Below are positions 8,360 through 17,248 of a DNA stretch of 50,658 bases, piece by piece. A program made the translations under genes and the position numbers. The notes beneath the pieces were generated by a model. That model worked only from the letters and a program-made list of their open reading frames with translations. It did no database searches and was not told where the DNA came from. The stretch's first letter is position 1; each line of letters opens with the position of its first letter. Source of the stretch: Clostridium vitabionis (GTDB lineage Bacteria; Bacillota; Clostridia; Lachnospirales; Lachnospiraceae); the NCBI RefSeq assembly GCF_015351765.1, contig NZ_JADKQA010000002.1, positions 1 through 50,658 on the forward strand. Reading direction: 5' to 3'.

Positions 8360-9339
8360 ATGACGAGTACGGAAGAAAGATCAATTACCTGCGGATTTCG
8401 GTGACGGACCGCTGCAATCTCAGATGTCTCTACTGCATGCCGGCGGACGGCGTCCCGGATGTCGGACACGATCAGATCCTGACGTATGAGGAGATTGCCA
8501 GAATCACACGCACGGCTGCGAAAAAGGGCGTGACCCGGATCAAACTGACCGGCGGGGAACCGCTTGTCCGCGGGCATGTGAGCAGCCTGATCCGCGAACT
8601 GAAGCAGGTCCCGGGCATCGAGCAGGTGACGCTGACGACGAACGGAGTGCTTCTGGCGGATCAGTATGAGGAACTGGCAGACGCGGGGCTGGACAGTGTG
8701 ACGATCTCGCTCGATACGATGAACAGCCCCGCCTATCAGGCGATTACCCGCCGGGACGAATTCGAGCGGGTGATCCGCAGTCTGAGATACGCGATCGCAC
8801 AGGGAAGGATGCAGCTGAAAATCAACTGTGTGCCTTTGCCTGGAATCAACGAGGACGATCTGATTCCGGTCGCGCAGATCGCGAAAGAGCATGAGGTTCA
8901 TGTCCGTTTCATCGAGATGATGCCGATCGGGCTCGGCTGCAGTTTCCGCCCCATTCCGGAGTATCTGATCCGCCGCCGTCTGGAGGAAACGTTCGGCACG
9001 ATGACGGAGGTGGAGGAAAAGCTGGGCAATGGTCCAGCGCGCTACTATGCGATCCCGGGCTTCCGGGGGAGAATCGGATTTATCAGCGCGATCTCCCACA
9101 GGTTCTGCAGTTCCTGCAACCGGGTGAGGCTGACATCCACCGGATTTCTGAAGACCTGCCTGCAGTACGACTGCGGCACGGATCTGCGCGGGATCCTGCG
9201 CGGAGGCGGCACGGATCAGGATCTGGAGCGCGCCTGGGAGGAAGCGATCGCGGGGAAACCGCGGGAGCACCGTTTCGGAAGTGCCGCGGCATATGTGCAG
9301 GACCGCGAAGAACGGGGCATGAACGAGATCGGCGGCTGA
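8356..9339 (+). CDS. moaA: GTP 3',8-cyclase MoaA (radical SAM)
   Basis: 327 residues. The radical-SAM cluster motif CNLRCLYC is at residues 20-27, followed by the [11 protein letters not shown] site and TISLDT. A second cluster site in the C-terminal half is seen in [20 protein letters not shown], and the protein ends in the GG pair that MoaA needs for catalysis. First committed step of molybdopterin synthesis from GTP. Overlaps moaC by 4 bases, so the pair is translationally coupled. Confidence 0.96.
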   Translation: MNDEYGRKINYLRISVTDRCNLRCLYCMPADGVPDVGHDQILTYEEIARITRTAAKKGVTRIKLTGGEPLVRGHVSSLIRELKQVPGIEQVTLTTNGVLLADQYEELADAGLDSVTISLDTMNSPAYQAITRRDEFERVIRSLRYAIAQGRMQLKINCVPLPGINEDDLIPVAQIAKEHEVHVRFIEMMPIGLGCSFRPIPEYLIRRRLEETFGTMTEVEEKLGNGPARYYAIPGFRGRIGFISAISHRFCSSCNRVRLTSTGFLKTCLQYDCGTDLRGILRGGGTDQDLERAWEEAIAGKPREHRFGSAAAYVQDREERGMNEIGG

Positions 9340-9351
9340 AAAGGAGAAAAC

Positions 9352-9873
9352 ATGGGGAGACTGCTGGCAGTGTGCACCAGTCCCGCGAAAGGGACAGAAA
9401 AAGTGAATATCCATGAGGGGGATCTGATCGCCGACTGGGGACTGCAGGGGGACGCGCATGCCGGACACTGGCACCGGCAGGTCAGCCTTCTTGCATACGA
9501 GAAAATCGAAGATTTCCGAAAGCGCGGGGCCGAGATCCACGACGGTTCCTTCGGAGAAAACCTGATCATAGAGGGCTGGGATTTGAAAACGCTGGACCTG
9601 GGGACGCGCTTTCAGATCGGCGAAGCGGTTCTCGAACTGACGCAGGTCGGGAAGAAGTGCCATCACGGCTGCGCGATCTTCCAGAGGATGGGCGACTGCA
9701 TCATGCCGCGGGAAGGCGTCTTCACACGCGTGATCCGCGGCGGGCATGTGAAAGAAGGCGACGAAGTCGTGCTTCTGCCTCCGGTGAAGACACCGGATCA
9801 GATCCGGGCGGAGACCGAGGCGGATCTGATCCGCATGCAGGCGGAAAGCGCTGCAGCCGGGCGGGAAAACTGA
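9352..9873 (+). CDS. MOSC-domain protein (second copy type)
   Basis: 173 residues, a typical stand-alone MOSC protein with GLQGDAHAGHWHRQVSLL near residues 30-47, GSFGENLIIEG, and the cysteine-rich GKKCHHGCAIF element containing the conserved MOSC cysteine. Stand-alone MOSC proteins of this type are usually found next to moaA/moaC genes in Clostridia. Not a close copy of the 3710 gene. AAGGAG precedes the ATG at a normal distance. Last intact gene of the cluster. Confidence 0.88.
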   Translation: MGRLLAVCTSPAKGTEKVNIHEGDLIADWGLQGDAHAGHWHRQVSLLAYEKIEDFRKRGAEIHDGSFGENLIIEGWDLKTLDLGTRFQIGEAVLELTQVGKKCHHGCAIFQRMGDCIMPREGVFTRVIRGGHVKEGDEVVLLPPVKTPDQIRAETEADLIRMQAESAAAGREN

Positions 9874-9892
9874 GCAGAGAAGGAGTAACTGG

Positions 9893-10442
9893 ATGAAGTA
9901 TTTGAATCTTGCGGACGGCAATCGGATACCGGAGATGGGATTCGGCTGCTATAACGCGTTCGGGGACGAGATGGTGAAAGCGGTGGCCTGTGCAATCGGG
10001 TCCGGGTACGCGTACATCGACTCGGCGGAGAAGTACGGCAATGAAGACGAGGTCGGCAAGGGGATATCGGAAGCTGGCGCAAAGCGGGAAGATCTCTTCC
10101 TGCTCTCGAAAGCGTGGCCGACGTCCTTCGGAAATCTGGAGGACGCGCTGGTGCAGACCATGAAGAAACTGGGCACGGATTATCTGGATGCGTATCTGCT
10201 GCACTGGCCGGGCACGAAAGCAGATGTGCGGCTGAAGGCCTGGGAGCAGATGCTGCGCCTTCAGGAGCGCGGGCTTGTGCGAACAGCGGGTGTGTCGAAT
10301 TTCCTGCCGGAACAGATTGAGGAGATCGGAAGAGAGTTCGGAGCACTGCCGGCGATCGATGAGCTGGAGTGCCACCCGAGTTATCAGCAGCGTGAGATGC
10401 AGAACTGGTGCCGCGCGCGGAAGATTCAGACGATCGCCTATA
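9893..10442 (+). pseudogene. Aldo/keto reductase, 3' part lost at the IS insertion
   Basis: The reading frame codes 183 residues of an AKR before entering IS sequence; it then reads eight foreign codons to a stop at 10471. Catalytic-tetrad regions DSAEKYG (Asp, Tyr), LLSKAWP (Lys) and LLHWPG (His) are visible, as is GVSNF. Family members have about 270-280 residues, so the NADP-binding C-terminal third is absent. GAAGGAG precedes the ATG. No C-terminal AKR piece is found on the other side of the IS, so the break involved loss of DNA and not only insertion. Confidence 0.88.
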
Positions 10443-10524
10443 TGTTGACTTCCAATAAAACGTGCAACTAGAGAAAAACTGCGCGCAATACAACGCCCCA
10501 AAAGCCTTGAAAACACTGGATAAT

Positions 10525-10566
10525 TCCGCATTTTTGCTTGCAATTGTGCGGATTTTTTGATACACT
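10525..10566 (+). promoter_or_regulatory. IS promoter overlapping a read-through-blocking hairpin
   Basis: TTGCAA (10538-10543), 17 bases, TACACT (10561-10566) forms a plausible transposase promoter. The same stretch folds as TCCGCA/TGCGGA (10525-10530 and 10547-10552) followed by a run of six T, so transcripts entering from the cofactor operon would be terminated while the internal promoter still works. Such insulation is common near IS ends. Confidence 0.5.
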
Positions 10567-10608
10567 ATATATAGTCGTAAATACCACTATTTAATTTTGG
10601 AGAAAGCT

Positions 10609-12306
10609 ATGTATCTTGGTTACCTTGTTGATGTGCCGGATGAAAAGGGAAAAATCACTTTCCGACAGAAGGGAAATGCGAAGTACGTGTACTATGAATA
10701 CGATCGCGCCTATGATCCAAAACGCAAGTATACGATCGTGAAAAGATCGACGATCGGAAAACTGTCGGATGAAGATCCGGATAAGATGTGCCCGAATGAG
10801 AACTTTCGAAAGTTCTTTCCGGAGGTGGAAGCAGCCGGGGAACGTGGTGATGCCGGCCGGAGCAGCGCACTGAAAGCCGGCACATATATGGTGATCAATC
10901 AGGTGGTGAAGGATCTCGGGCTGGGCGAGAAACTGGAGGCTGCTTTTGGCGTCAGAAACAGCGGGATGATTCTTGACCTGGCTGCCTACTCCGTCATTAC
11001 AGAAAATAATGCGGCACAGTACTATCCGGATTATGCGTATAACCATCCACTCTTCACACCAAATATGAGGATCTACAGTGATTCAACGATTTCTGATTTC
11101 CTGCGGGATCTCAGTGAAGACCAGCGGCAGAACTTTCTGAATCTTTGGAATGAGGAACGGAATAAGCGTGAACGGGTCTATATCTCCTACGATTCTACAA
11201 ACAAGAATTGTGAAGCCGGTGACATCAGCATGATTGAGTATGGCGCAGCGAAGGTCGATGCCGGCCTGCCGATCTTTAATTATGCCATTGGTTACGATGT
11301 GAACAACCGTGAGCCACTGATGTATGAGAAGTATCCGGGAAGCATCAATGACGTTTCGCAGCTGCAGTACATGATCGCGAAGGCAAAAGGGTACGGGTAC
11401 AACAACATTGGTTTTATTTTGGATCGGGGCTATTTCAGCAAAGAAAATCTGAAGTTTATGGATGAAAACGGATTTGCATTTATTATTATGGTGAAAGGCA
11501 TCAAGGACTTTATTCATGATCAGATCCGTCAGCAGAAAGGCTCCTTTGAGAACGACTGGGGTAATCAGATCGCGGAATTCGGCGTGTACGGGAAGACGGT
11601 TCACACTTTTGTGTATGCATCAGATACCAGGAAGCGGTATGTACATATGTATTATAGCGCGGCGAAAGCGGCCGGTGAACGCGCCAGATTTGAAGAGAAG
11701 ATCCAGCAGATGCAGAGCTTCCTGGATGCACACCGCGATGAAGACCGGGAGTTTGGCCCGACATTTGAAAAATACTTCTTCCTGCACAGGGATAAGGAAA
11801 GCGGCATGTTTGTTTACGCAGAGCCGAAGCTTCAGGTGATCCGGGACGAGCTGGAATTGTGCGGTTATTTTGCCATCATCACATCGGAAAAGATGAATGC
11901 AAAGCAGGCAATCAGCCTGTATAAAAACCGTGATGCGTCAGAAAAACTGTTCCGCGCAGATAAGTCCTACCTTGGCAATGGGGCGCTCCGGGTTGCCTCG
12001 GAAGAAGCGGCAAATAACAAGATCTTTATCGGATTTATTGCGCTAATCATTCGCTGCAGAATTTATACCGCGTTAAAAGACAAGGCAGGCACTATGCTAA
12101 AAAAGCCAAATTATTTCACGGTGCCTGCAGCTATCCGGGAGCTGGAAAAAATCGAGATGTGCAGGCAGTTGGATAACGTGTACAGGATGGATCATGCGGT
12201 GACCAAGACACAGAAAGAAATCCTGAGCGCCTTTGGAATTGATGCATCTTATGTGAAATATAAGGCTGCCTGCATCAATAGTGCGCTAAAGGAGGGAACA
12301 AAGTAA
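10609..12306 (+). CDS. DDE transposase, IS1634/IS4-like
   Basis: 565 residues. The catalytic Asp residues lie in SYDSTN and FILDRGYFS; the third acidic residue is in YKNRDASEKLFRADK, which exactly fits the Y-(2)-R-(3)-E-(6)-K signature of the IS4 superfamily. Length and the long insertion before the signature agree with the IS1634 group. Start ATG 10609 has GGAGA directly upstream; TTG 10597 is an upstream in-frame alternative. The stop TAA overlaps the next ATG by one base. Confidence 0.92.
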   Translation: MYLGYLVDVPDEKGKITFRQKGNAKYVYYEYDRAYDPKRKYTIVKRSTIGKLSDEDPDKMCPNENFRKFFPEVEAAGERGDAGRSSALKAGTYMVINQVVKDLGLGEKLEAAFGVRNSGMILDLAAYSVITENNAAQYYPDYAYNHPLFTPNMRIYSDSTISDFLRDLSEDQRQNFLNLWNEERNKRERVYISYDSTNKNCEAGDISMIEYGAAKVDAGLPIFNYAIGYDVNNREPLMYEKYPGSINDVSQLQYMIAKAKGYGYNNIGFILDRGYFSKENLKFMDENGFAFIIMVKGIKDFIHDQIRQQKGSFENDWGNQIAEFGVYGKTVHTFVYASDTRKRYVHMYYSAAKAAGERARFEEKIQQMQSFLDAHRDEDREFGPTFEKYFFLHRDKESGMFVYAEPKLQVIRDELELCGYFAIITSEKMNAKQAISLYKNRDASEKLFRADKSYLGNGALRVASEEAANNKIFIGFIALIIRCRIYTALKDKAGTMLKKPNYFTVPAAIRELEKIEMCRQLDNVYRMDHAVTKTQKEILSAFGIDASYVKYKAACINSALKEGTK

Positions 12307-12539
12307 TGGCAAGAACAATTAGCAGAGATGCACTGGAGCAAAAGATCAGTAAGCTTGAAACGGCAATCAGTAAGAACAGGCAACAGTATGATCAATTGAC
12401 GCAGGAACTGAAAGAGCTGCTGGACAAGAAGAAAGCACTGCAGAGCGAGGAACTGATGAAGGCAATCGCTGAAAGCTCCCGAAGCTATGAGGATATCCTC
12501 CGTTACATCAAGGGCAGCTTGCCAGAAGAGGAAGACTGA
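12306..12539 (+). CDS. Small IS accessory ORF, coiled-coil
   Basis: 77 residues, overlapping the transposase stop by one base (TAATG). Rich in charged residues with a heptad-like region from about residue 10 to 45 (KISKLETAISKNRQQYDQL), so probably a coiled coil. No known function; it could modulate transposase oligomerisation. Its last codons are also preserved in the left-hand IS copy. Confidence 0.7.
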   Translation: MARTISRDALEQKISKLETAISKNRQQYDQLTQELKELLDKKKALQSEELMKAIAESSRSYEDILRYIKGSLPEEED

Positions 12540-12549
12540 AACGGGAAAA

Positions 12550-12610
12550 ACTTCCAGAGACTGCAAAGAAGCTCGTTATCTGGTGCTTTAGTTGTAAAAT
12601 CTCTGGAAGT
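12550..12610 (+). repeat. Inverted repeat inside the IS right end
   Basis: ACTTCCAGAGA (12550-12560) and TCTCTGGAAGT (12600-12610) are perfect 11-bp inverted repeats separated by 39 bases; they are also present in the left copy at 27-87. The outer arm overlaps the terminal inverted repeat, so the internal arm could be a second transposase binding site or an mRNA 3' hairpin. Confidence 0.75.
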
Positions 12611-12615
12611 TCACA

Positions 12616-12912
12616 TGTTGGACGAGGTGCAGCTTCTCGGAGATTTTGAGTCGTAAGAAGCTCCTTAAGTTCGTCCTGGACGACGGAACGGGCACGGACC
12701 GCGTGATTTTTAGCGGTATCCATAGCTTTTACGAGCCGGAAGAGCTGGTCGGAAAGACCCTGATTGCCATCACGAATCTCCCGCCGAGAGCGAAGATGGG
12801 GATCGACTCCTGCGGCATGCTCCTGTCCGCGGTGAACGAGAGAAGCGGCGAGGAAGAGCTCCATCTTCTGATGGTGGACAACCACATTCCGGCCGGCGCG
12901 AAGCTGTATTGA
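12616..12912 (+). pseudogene. tRNA-binding (MetG C-terminal/CsaA-like) domain, 5' end missing
   Basis: From the IS boundary the sequence encodes the last ~88 residues of an EMAP-II/MetG-type tRNA-binding OB fold: KLLKFVLDDGTGTDRVIFSGI, IAITNLPPRAKMGIDSCGM and DNHIPAGAKLY. The N-terminal strand of the fold is absent and no usable start or ribosome site is present (a TTG at 12646 is the first possible start). In intact homologues the domain is 105-140 residues. The IS therefore joins two broken genes, the AKR on the left and this one on the right. Confidence 0.8.
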
Positions 12913-12970
12913 TCCGGAGAAAATCACGGGCGGAAAATCTGACACACATCCCAGTTCCAAAAACCTTCAA

Positions 12971-13010
12971 GGCACTCCTTTTCAGAATCAATCTGAGAGG
13001 GGTGCCTTTT
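12971..13010 (+). terminator. Intrinsic terminator after the tRNA-binding-domain remnant
   Basis: GGCACTCC…TCAGA pairs with TCTGA…GGGGTGCC across 12971-13006, with a small bulge and G·U pairs, then TTTT. It ends transcription from the left and isolates the next operon. Confidence 0.8.
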
Positions 13011-13103
13011 ATCATGCCAGATACGTTAATTTTTCATGCCCTCTGGGTACATTTTGACAACAAAATGCTCCGGCGATCGTGCTTGGAAAATCCCGGAAAC
13101 TTA

Positions 13104-13132
13104 TTGACAAAGCAGATGAAATAAAATATATT
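13104..13132 (+). promoter_or_regulatory. Strong sigma-A promoter of the flavoprotein/transporter operon
   Basis: TTGACA (13104-13109), 17-base spacer, TATATT (13127-13132): a full -35 match and five of six bases at -10. The ATG of the first gene is 44 bases further on. No operator is recognisable. Confidence 0.8.
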
Positions 13133-13176
13133 ACATCAAGAAAGTCACATTGTAGCTCAGGGAGGAGAGAAAATAC

Positions 13177-13842
13177 ATGAATGCACAGAACTGTCTGGAT
13201 ATCCTTAGGGAGATTAAGGATGTGGCTTTTGCCACGGTGAATGACGAGGGAAAGCCGGAGGTTCGGATCATCGACGTGATGATCGTGGGGCAGGATAAGC
13301 TGTATTTTTGCACCGGTCGTGGAAAGGATTTTTACCGTCAGCTCATAGAACATCCGGACGTAGCCGTTACCGGACTGAATAAAAAGTTCCAGATGGTACG
13401 CCTGTCCGGGAAGGCAGAAACGCTGACAGATCAGAAATACTGGATTGATCGGATTTTTGAGGAGAATCCGGTGATGAATGGCGTTTACCCGGGCGAGAGC
13501 CGCTATATTCTGGAACCGTTCTGCATCAGCAGAGGGGAACTGGAATTCTTTGATCTCGGGAAAAGCCCGATTTATAGGGAAGGCTTCGTGTTTGGCAGTG
13601 CGGAGGCTTCGAGAGAAGCAACGCAGAATACGGGAAAAGAGGCGCAAATTTGTCATGCACCGCGTGAAAAAGGTTTTCTGATTACCGATGTCTGTATCGG
13701 CTGCGGGAAGTGCATGCGCGGCTGCCCGCAGCAGTGCATTACGAAGGGGACACCATTCCGGATCCATCAGGAGCACTGCCTGCATTGTGGACTCTGTTTT
13801 GAGAACTGCCCGGTTCAGGCAATTATAAGGAGAGGAGCATAA
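13177..13842 (+). CDS. FMN-binding pyridoxamine-oxidase-like protein with C-terminal 2x[4Fe-4S] ferredoxin domain
   Basis: 221 residues in two parts. Residues 1-145 match the split-barrel flavin-binding fold (FATVNDEGKPEVRIIDVM, YFCTGRGKDFYRQL, VRLSGKAE). The C-terminal ~65 residues contain CIGCGKCMRGCPQQC and CLHCGLCFENCP, two [4Fe-4S] sites. Such fusions occur in anaerobic Clostridia as small redox proteins of unknown substrate. GGGAGGAG supports the start. It is one base from the permease gene and shares its promoter; the link between a flavoprotein and an osmolyte-type transporter is not explained by known biology. Confidence 0.85.
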   Translation: MNAQNCLDILREIKDVAFATVNDEGKPEVRIIDVMIVGQDKLYFCTGRGKDFYRQLIEHPDVAVTGLNKKFQMVRLSGKAETLTDQKYWIDRIFEENPVMNGVYPGESRYILEPFCISRGELEFFDLGKSPIYREGFVFGSAEASREATQNTGKEAQICHAPREKGFLITDVCIGCGKCMRGCPQQCITKGTPFRIHQEHCLHCGLCFENCPVQAIIRRGA

Positions 13843-13843
13843 G

Positions 13844-15382
13844 ATGCTGAAGGATGTATGGATCTTACTGACCACCAAATGGGACTTTTTCGGAAAACTG
13901 CTCCTTGAACATATCGGGATTTCGATCGCGGCAATTCTGATTGCCATTGTATTCGGAGGACTTGTCGGGATTCTGATCAGTGAATATCAGAAGAGCGCGA
14001 AGCCGACACTTGGCGTCATTAACTTTCTATATACCATTCCCTCAATTTCGATGCTGGGCTTTCTGATCCCTTTTTCCGGAATCGGCAATGCGACGGCAAT
14101 AATCGCACTGACCATCTATGCATTGCTCCCGATGGTGCGAAATACGTATACAGGCATGACCAACGTGGATCCTGCAATTTTGGAAGCGGCAAAGGGCATG
14201 GGCAGTACAAAGAAGCAGGTTCTGTTTCGCGTGCAGCTTCCTCTCGCGATGCCGGTGATCCTCTCCGGCATCCGGAACATGGTCACGATGACAATCGCCC
14301 TTGCCGGCATCGCGTCCTTCATCGGCGCCGGCGGGCTTGGCGTCGCGATCTACCGCGGCATTACAACGAATAATGCTGCGATGACGATTGCGGGCAGCCT
14401 TTTGATTGCGGTTCTGGCTCTTGTCGTGGATTTTCTTCTTGGCTTTGTGGAGAAGAGGATGAATCTGCATGGAAAGAAGGCAAAAAAACAGAACCGGATC
14501 ATGGCTGTGACAGCTGTGGCTTTGATTGTCTGCATGATTGCTGGAATCGCATTTCCACATAGGAGCAATAAAGTGATTCATCTGGCTACGAAGCCGATGA
14601 CCGAGCAGTATATCCTCGGAGAAATGCTGAAAACAGTGATCGAACAGGACACGGGGCTGACCGTAGACCTGACACAGGGTGTCGGCGGTGGTACATCCAA
14701 CATTGAACCGGCTATGGAGAGCGGGGAATTTGATCTTTATCCGGAATACACCGGAACTGGCTGGAACATGGTTCTAAAACGGGACAGCCTGTATTCGGAG
14801 GATCAGTTTGAAGAGCTGCAGAAAGAGTATCAGGACAAGCTGGGACTTACCTGGGATGTGATGCTGGGCTTCAATGATACTTACGGGATAGCTGTCCGGA
14901 AAGAGATCGCGGACAAGTATGGACTGAAAACGTATTCTGACCTACAGAAAGTTAATGGAAAACTGGTCTTTGGCGCGGAGTACGATTTCTTTGAACGGCA
15001 GGATGGTTATGACAAGCTCTGCAGCACCTACGGACTCAGTTTTAAATCGACCAGCGACATGGACATGGGGCTGAAATATCAGGCAATGAACAGCGGAAAG
15101 ATTGATATCATGCCGGTGAATACGACAGACGGACAGCTCTCTCAGGCGGATGTCACTGTGCTTGAAGATGACAAGCAGATGTATCCGTCTTATCAGTGCG
15201 GGATCGTCGTTCGCCAGGAGATCCTTGACAAGTATCCGGAGCTTCAAACAGCACTTCAGAAATTTGACAAAATCCTGACGGAAGCTGATATGCAGGAAAT
15301 GAATTATGAGGTAGAAACGGAAAAGAAGGAGCCTGCGGACGTTGCAGAGGCATTTCTGACGGAGAAAGGGCTGGTGAAATAA
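13844..15382 (+). CDS. OpuC/ProWX-type ABC transporter: permease fused to substrate-binding protein
   Basis: 512 residues. The first ~215 form an inner-membrane permease (hydrophobic helices, TIPSISMLGFLIP, and the EAAKGMGSTKKQVLFRVQLP coupling loop). After one more hydrophobic segment (about 218-235) a quaternary-amine-binding domain follows (LATKPMTEQYILGEMLK, GEFDLYPEYTGTGW). This fused layout is known from OpuF/OpuBC-like systems and places the binding domain outside the membrane. Ligands of the family are glycine betaine, choline, carnitine or related compounds; the specific one cannot be read here. Confidence 0.92.
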   Translation: MLKDVWILLTTKWDFFGKLLLEHIGISIAAILIAIVFGGLVGILISEYQKSAKPTLGVINFLYTIPSISMLGFLIPFSGIGNATAIIALTIYALLPMVRNTYTGMTNVDPAILEAAKGMGSTKKQVLFRVQLPLAMPVILSGIRNMVTMTIALAGIASFIGAGGLGVAIYRGITTNNAAMTIAGSLLIAVLALVVDFLLGFVEKRMNLHGKKAKKQNRIMAVTAVALIVCMIAGIAFPHRSNKVIHLATKPMTEQYILGEMLKTVIEQDTGLTVDLTQGVGGGTSNIEPAMESGEFDLYPEYTGTGWNMVLKRDSLYSEDQFEELQKEYQDKLGLTWDVMLGFNDTYGIAVRKEIADKYGLKTYSDLQKVNGKLVFGAEYDFFERQDGYDKLCSTYGLSFKSTSDMDMGLKYQAMNSGKIDIMPVNTTDGQLSQADVTVLEDDKQMYPSYQCGIVVRQEILDKYPELQTALQKFDKILTEADMQEMNYEVETEKKEPADVAEAFLTEKGLVK

Positions 15383-15385
15383 GAG

Positions 15386-16192
15386 ATGGATACAGCGATT
15401 GAGTTCCGGCATATCCGGAAATCGTATGGGGATACGGTCATTGTCCCGGATTTCAATCTGGAAATCGAAAAAGGCGAATTTGTCACCATCATCGGTTCCT
15501 CCGGATGCGGCAAAACAACGGCGCTGAAAATGATCAACGGCCTGATTCCGCCGACCAGCGGAGATATCCTGGTCAACGGAGAAAATATCCGTAACAAGGA
15601 CATGATTGCGCTCCGTCGCGGGATCGGATATGCGATTCAGGGCAGTGTGCTTTTCCCGAATATGACCGTGGAGCAGAATATCTCCTATGTTCCAAGCCTC
15701 CTGAATAAGAAGGATAAGGAAAGGACAGAAAAGGCAGTGGACAAATGGATGCAGATCATCGGACTGGATCAATCTATGAAGGAGCGCTACCCCTCAGAGC
15801 TTTCCGGCGGACAGCAGCAGAGGGTCGGGATTGCCAGAGCGCTTGCAGCCTCTCCGGATATCCTACTGATGGATGAGCCCTTTGGCGCGGTGGACGCAAT
15901 CACAAGAGAACAGCTTCAGAATGAGCTGAAAGAGATTCATAAGAAGACCGGAATCACAATTCTGTTTGTCACGCATGATATTGAAGAAGCCTTGGAACTC
16001 GGCACAAAGGTACTGGTGATGGATCACGGAGAAATCCAGCAGTACGGGACGCCAAAGGAATTGCTTCAAAATCCGGTGACAGACTTTGTGAGGAAGCTGG
16101 TCGAAAAACAGCGCAGGATGTGCTTCCTTCCGGAGGGAAAACTGAAAGACTGCGAGTACTGCGGCGCGGCGTGTGGAGCAGTCGCAGGCTGA
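15386..16192 (+). CDS. ABC transporter ATPase of the OpuC-type system
   Basis: 268 residues. Walker A GSSGCGKTT, Q-loop, signature LSGGQQQRVGIARAL, Walker B ILLMDEPFGAVD and the H-loop THD are all intact. It lacks the tandem CBS domains of OpuAA/OpuCA-type osmosensing ATPases and ends instead in a short cysteine-containing tail (CEYCGAACG). It begins three bases after the permease stop and completes the importer. Confidence 0.93.
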   Translation: MDTAIEFRHIRKSYGDTVIVPDFNLEIEKGEFVTIIGSSGCGKTTALKMINGLIPPTSGDILVNGENIRNKDMIALRRGIGYAIQGSVLFPNMTVEQNISYVPSLLNKKDKERTEKAVDKWMQIIGLDQSMKERYPSELSGGQQQRVGIARALAASPDILLMDEPFGAVDAITREQLQNELKEIHKKTGITILFVTHDIEEALELGTKVLVMDHGEIQQYGTPKELLQNPVTDFVRKLVEKQRRMCFLPEGKLKDCEYCGAACGAVAG

Positions 16193-16303
16193 GACGGCAA
16201 AAATTGTTTCTCACATCGCCTGAAAGCGCTGGTTATGGTTCTATGTTTCTATGATGCGGCTTAAACGCAGCCGGATGTTGCCATTTACGGAAAGGAGCAT
16301 CAG

Positions 16304-17248
16304 ATGTATTATTTTAATCCGGATACAATCATGACAAATGGTCCGAAAATGAGCTTTGATCAAAAAATATCCGTACTGCAGGAACAACTTGCCAATGTGG
16401 ATGCGGTTGTGATCGGAGCAGGGAGCGGTCTTTCGACTGCGGCAGGATATACCTACTCGGGAGAACGCTTCGAGAAATATTTTGCCGATTTTGGGAGAAA
16501 ATATGGCTTTCGGGATATGTATTCCGGAGGCTTCTATCCGTATCAGACGATGGAAGAATTCTGGGGATACTGGTGCAGAAATATCTGGATCAACCGGTAC
16601 GCGCAGATCCCGTCAGATCTCTATGAGCGGCTGCTTGCACTGGTCAGGGACAAAGATTATTTTGTCCTGACAACCAATGTTGATCATTGCTTCCAGAGAA
16701 GTGGATTCGATAAGAAGCGGCTTTTCTATACGCAGGGGGATTATGGCTTATTCCAGAGCAGTTCCCCGGGCAAGGCGGCGAGGAACAAGACCTACGATAA
16801 CTACGAGGTCATCCGCAGGATGATCCTCTCGGAAGGATATCAGATCGGAAAAAACGAAGAACTGATTGTCCCGAAGGATACGGCGATCAGAATGACAGTG
16901 CCGTCTGATCTTGTTCCGGTATGTCCGGATGACGGAAAACTGATGACCACGAATCTTCGCTGCGACGACAGCTTTGTGGAGGACGAGGGCTGGCATCAGG
17001 CGGCACTGCGGTATCAGGATTTCCTGCGCCGGCATGAACGGCTTCGTGTTCTGTATCTGGAACTCGGGGTCGGGATGAACACACCCGTAATAATCAAGTT
17101 TGTGTTCCATCGTCTGACCCGCGAAAATCCACGTGCTTTCTATGCGTGCGTGAATCAGGGGGAGGCATATTTTCCGGATGACATTGCGTCCCGGTCTGTC
17201 GCAATCAACGCTGACGCCGGGAGGGTGTTATCCGCATTGATTCCATAA
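16304..17248 (+). CDS. Class M sirtuin (SirTM), 3' end replaced by prophage sequence
   Basis: 314 residues. NAD-binding GAGSGLSTAAG is at 38-48 and TTNVDHCFQ at 123-131; these and the YTQGDYGLFQ segment match SirTM, a macrodomain-linked group that ADP-ribosylates a lipoylated carrier protein (established for staphylococcal and streptococcal members). Residues ~262-314 are encoded beyond the attL core and so come from the phage; the original homologous end lies at 49085-49285. The swapped end still reads NTPVIIKF…FYACVNQGEA and closes normally, so the protein is probably functional. GAAAGGAG precedes the ATG. The genes for the lipoylated carrier and its ligase are not in the window. Confidence 0.85.
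   Translation: MYYFNPDTIMTNGPKMSFDQKISVLQEQLANVDAVVIGAGSGLSTAAGYTYSGERFEKYFADFGRKYGFRDMYSGGFYPYQTMEEFWGYWCRNIWINRYAQIPSDLYERLLALVRDKDYFVLTTNVDHCFQRSGFDKKRLFYTQGDYGLFQSSSPGKAARNKTYDNYEVIRRMILSEGYQIGKNEELIVPKDTAIRMTVPSDLVPVCPDDGKLMTTNLRCDDSFVEDEGWHQAALRYQDFLRRHERLRVLYLELGVGMNTPVIIKFVFHRLTRENPRAFYACVNQGEAYFPDDIASRSVAINADAGRVLSALIP
17081..17091. other. attL core region
   Basis: ACACC-x-GTAAT, inside sirTM codons for NTPVI. The same pattern is at 49085-49095. Large serine recombinases cross over at a 2-bp core inside a short identity, so the exact base cannot be fixed, but it should fall within one of these blocks. Confidence 0.65.

Larger units (their letters stand above)
10443..12615 (+). mobile_element. 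Complete IS element, IS1634-like branch of the IS4 superfamily (~2.17 kb)
   Basis: The right end is fixed at 12615 by comparison with the left-hand copy (1-92). The left end at 10443 begins TGTTGACTTCCA and matches the reverse complement of the right end (TGTGAACTTCCA), with a further shared CAACTA block, giving imperfect terminal inverted repeats of about 30 bp. It holds a transposase and a small overlapping ORF. The bases flanking the two ends (…CGCCTA and TGTTGG…) do not form a target duplication, which points to rearrangement after insertion. Confidence 0.88.

Noticed and set aside
8263-9921. A 552-codon minus-strand frame opposite moaA and the MOSC gene
   Set aside because: Same reason: antisense to two conserved genes, no start signal and no family resemblance.
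10443-12615. A classical composite transposon with target-site duplication
   Set aside because: No duplication is visible at the complete copy, and the outer flank of the left copy is outside the window; only an IS-bracketed arrangement can be stated.
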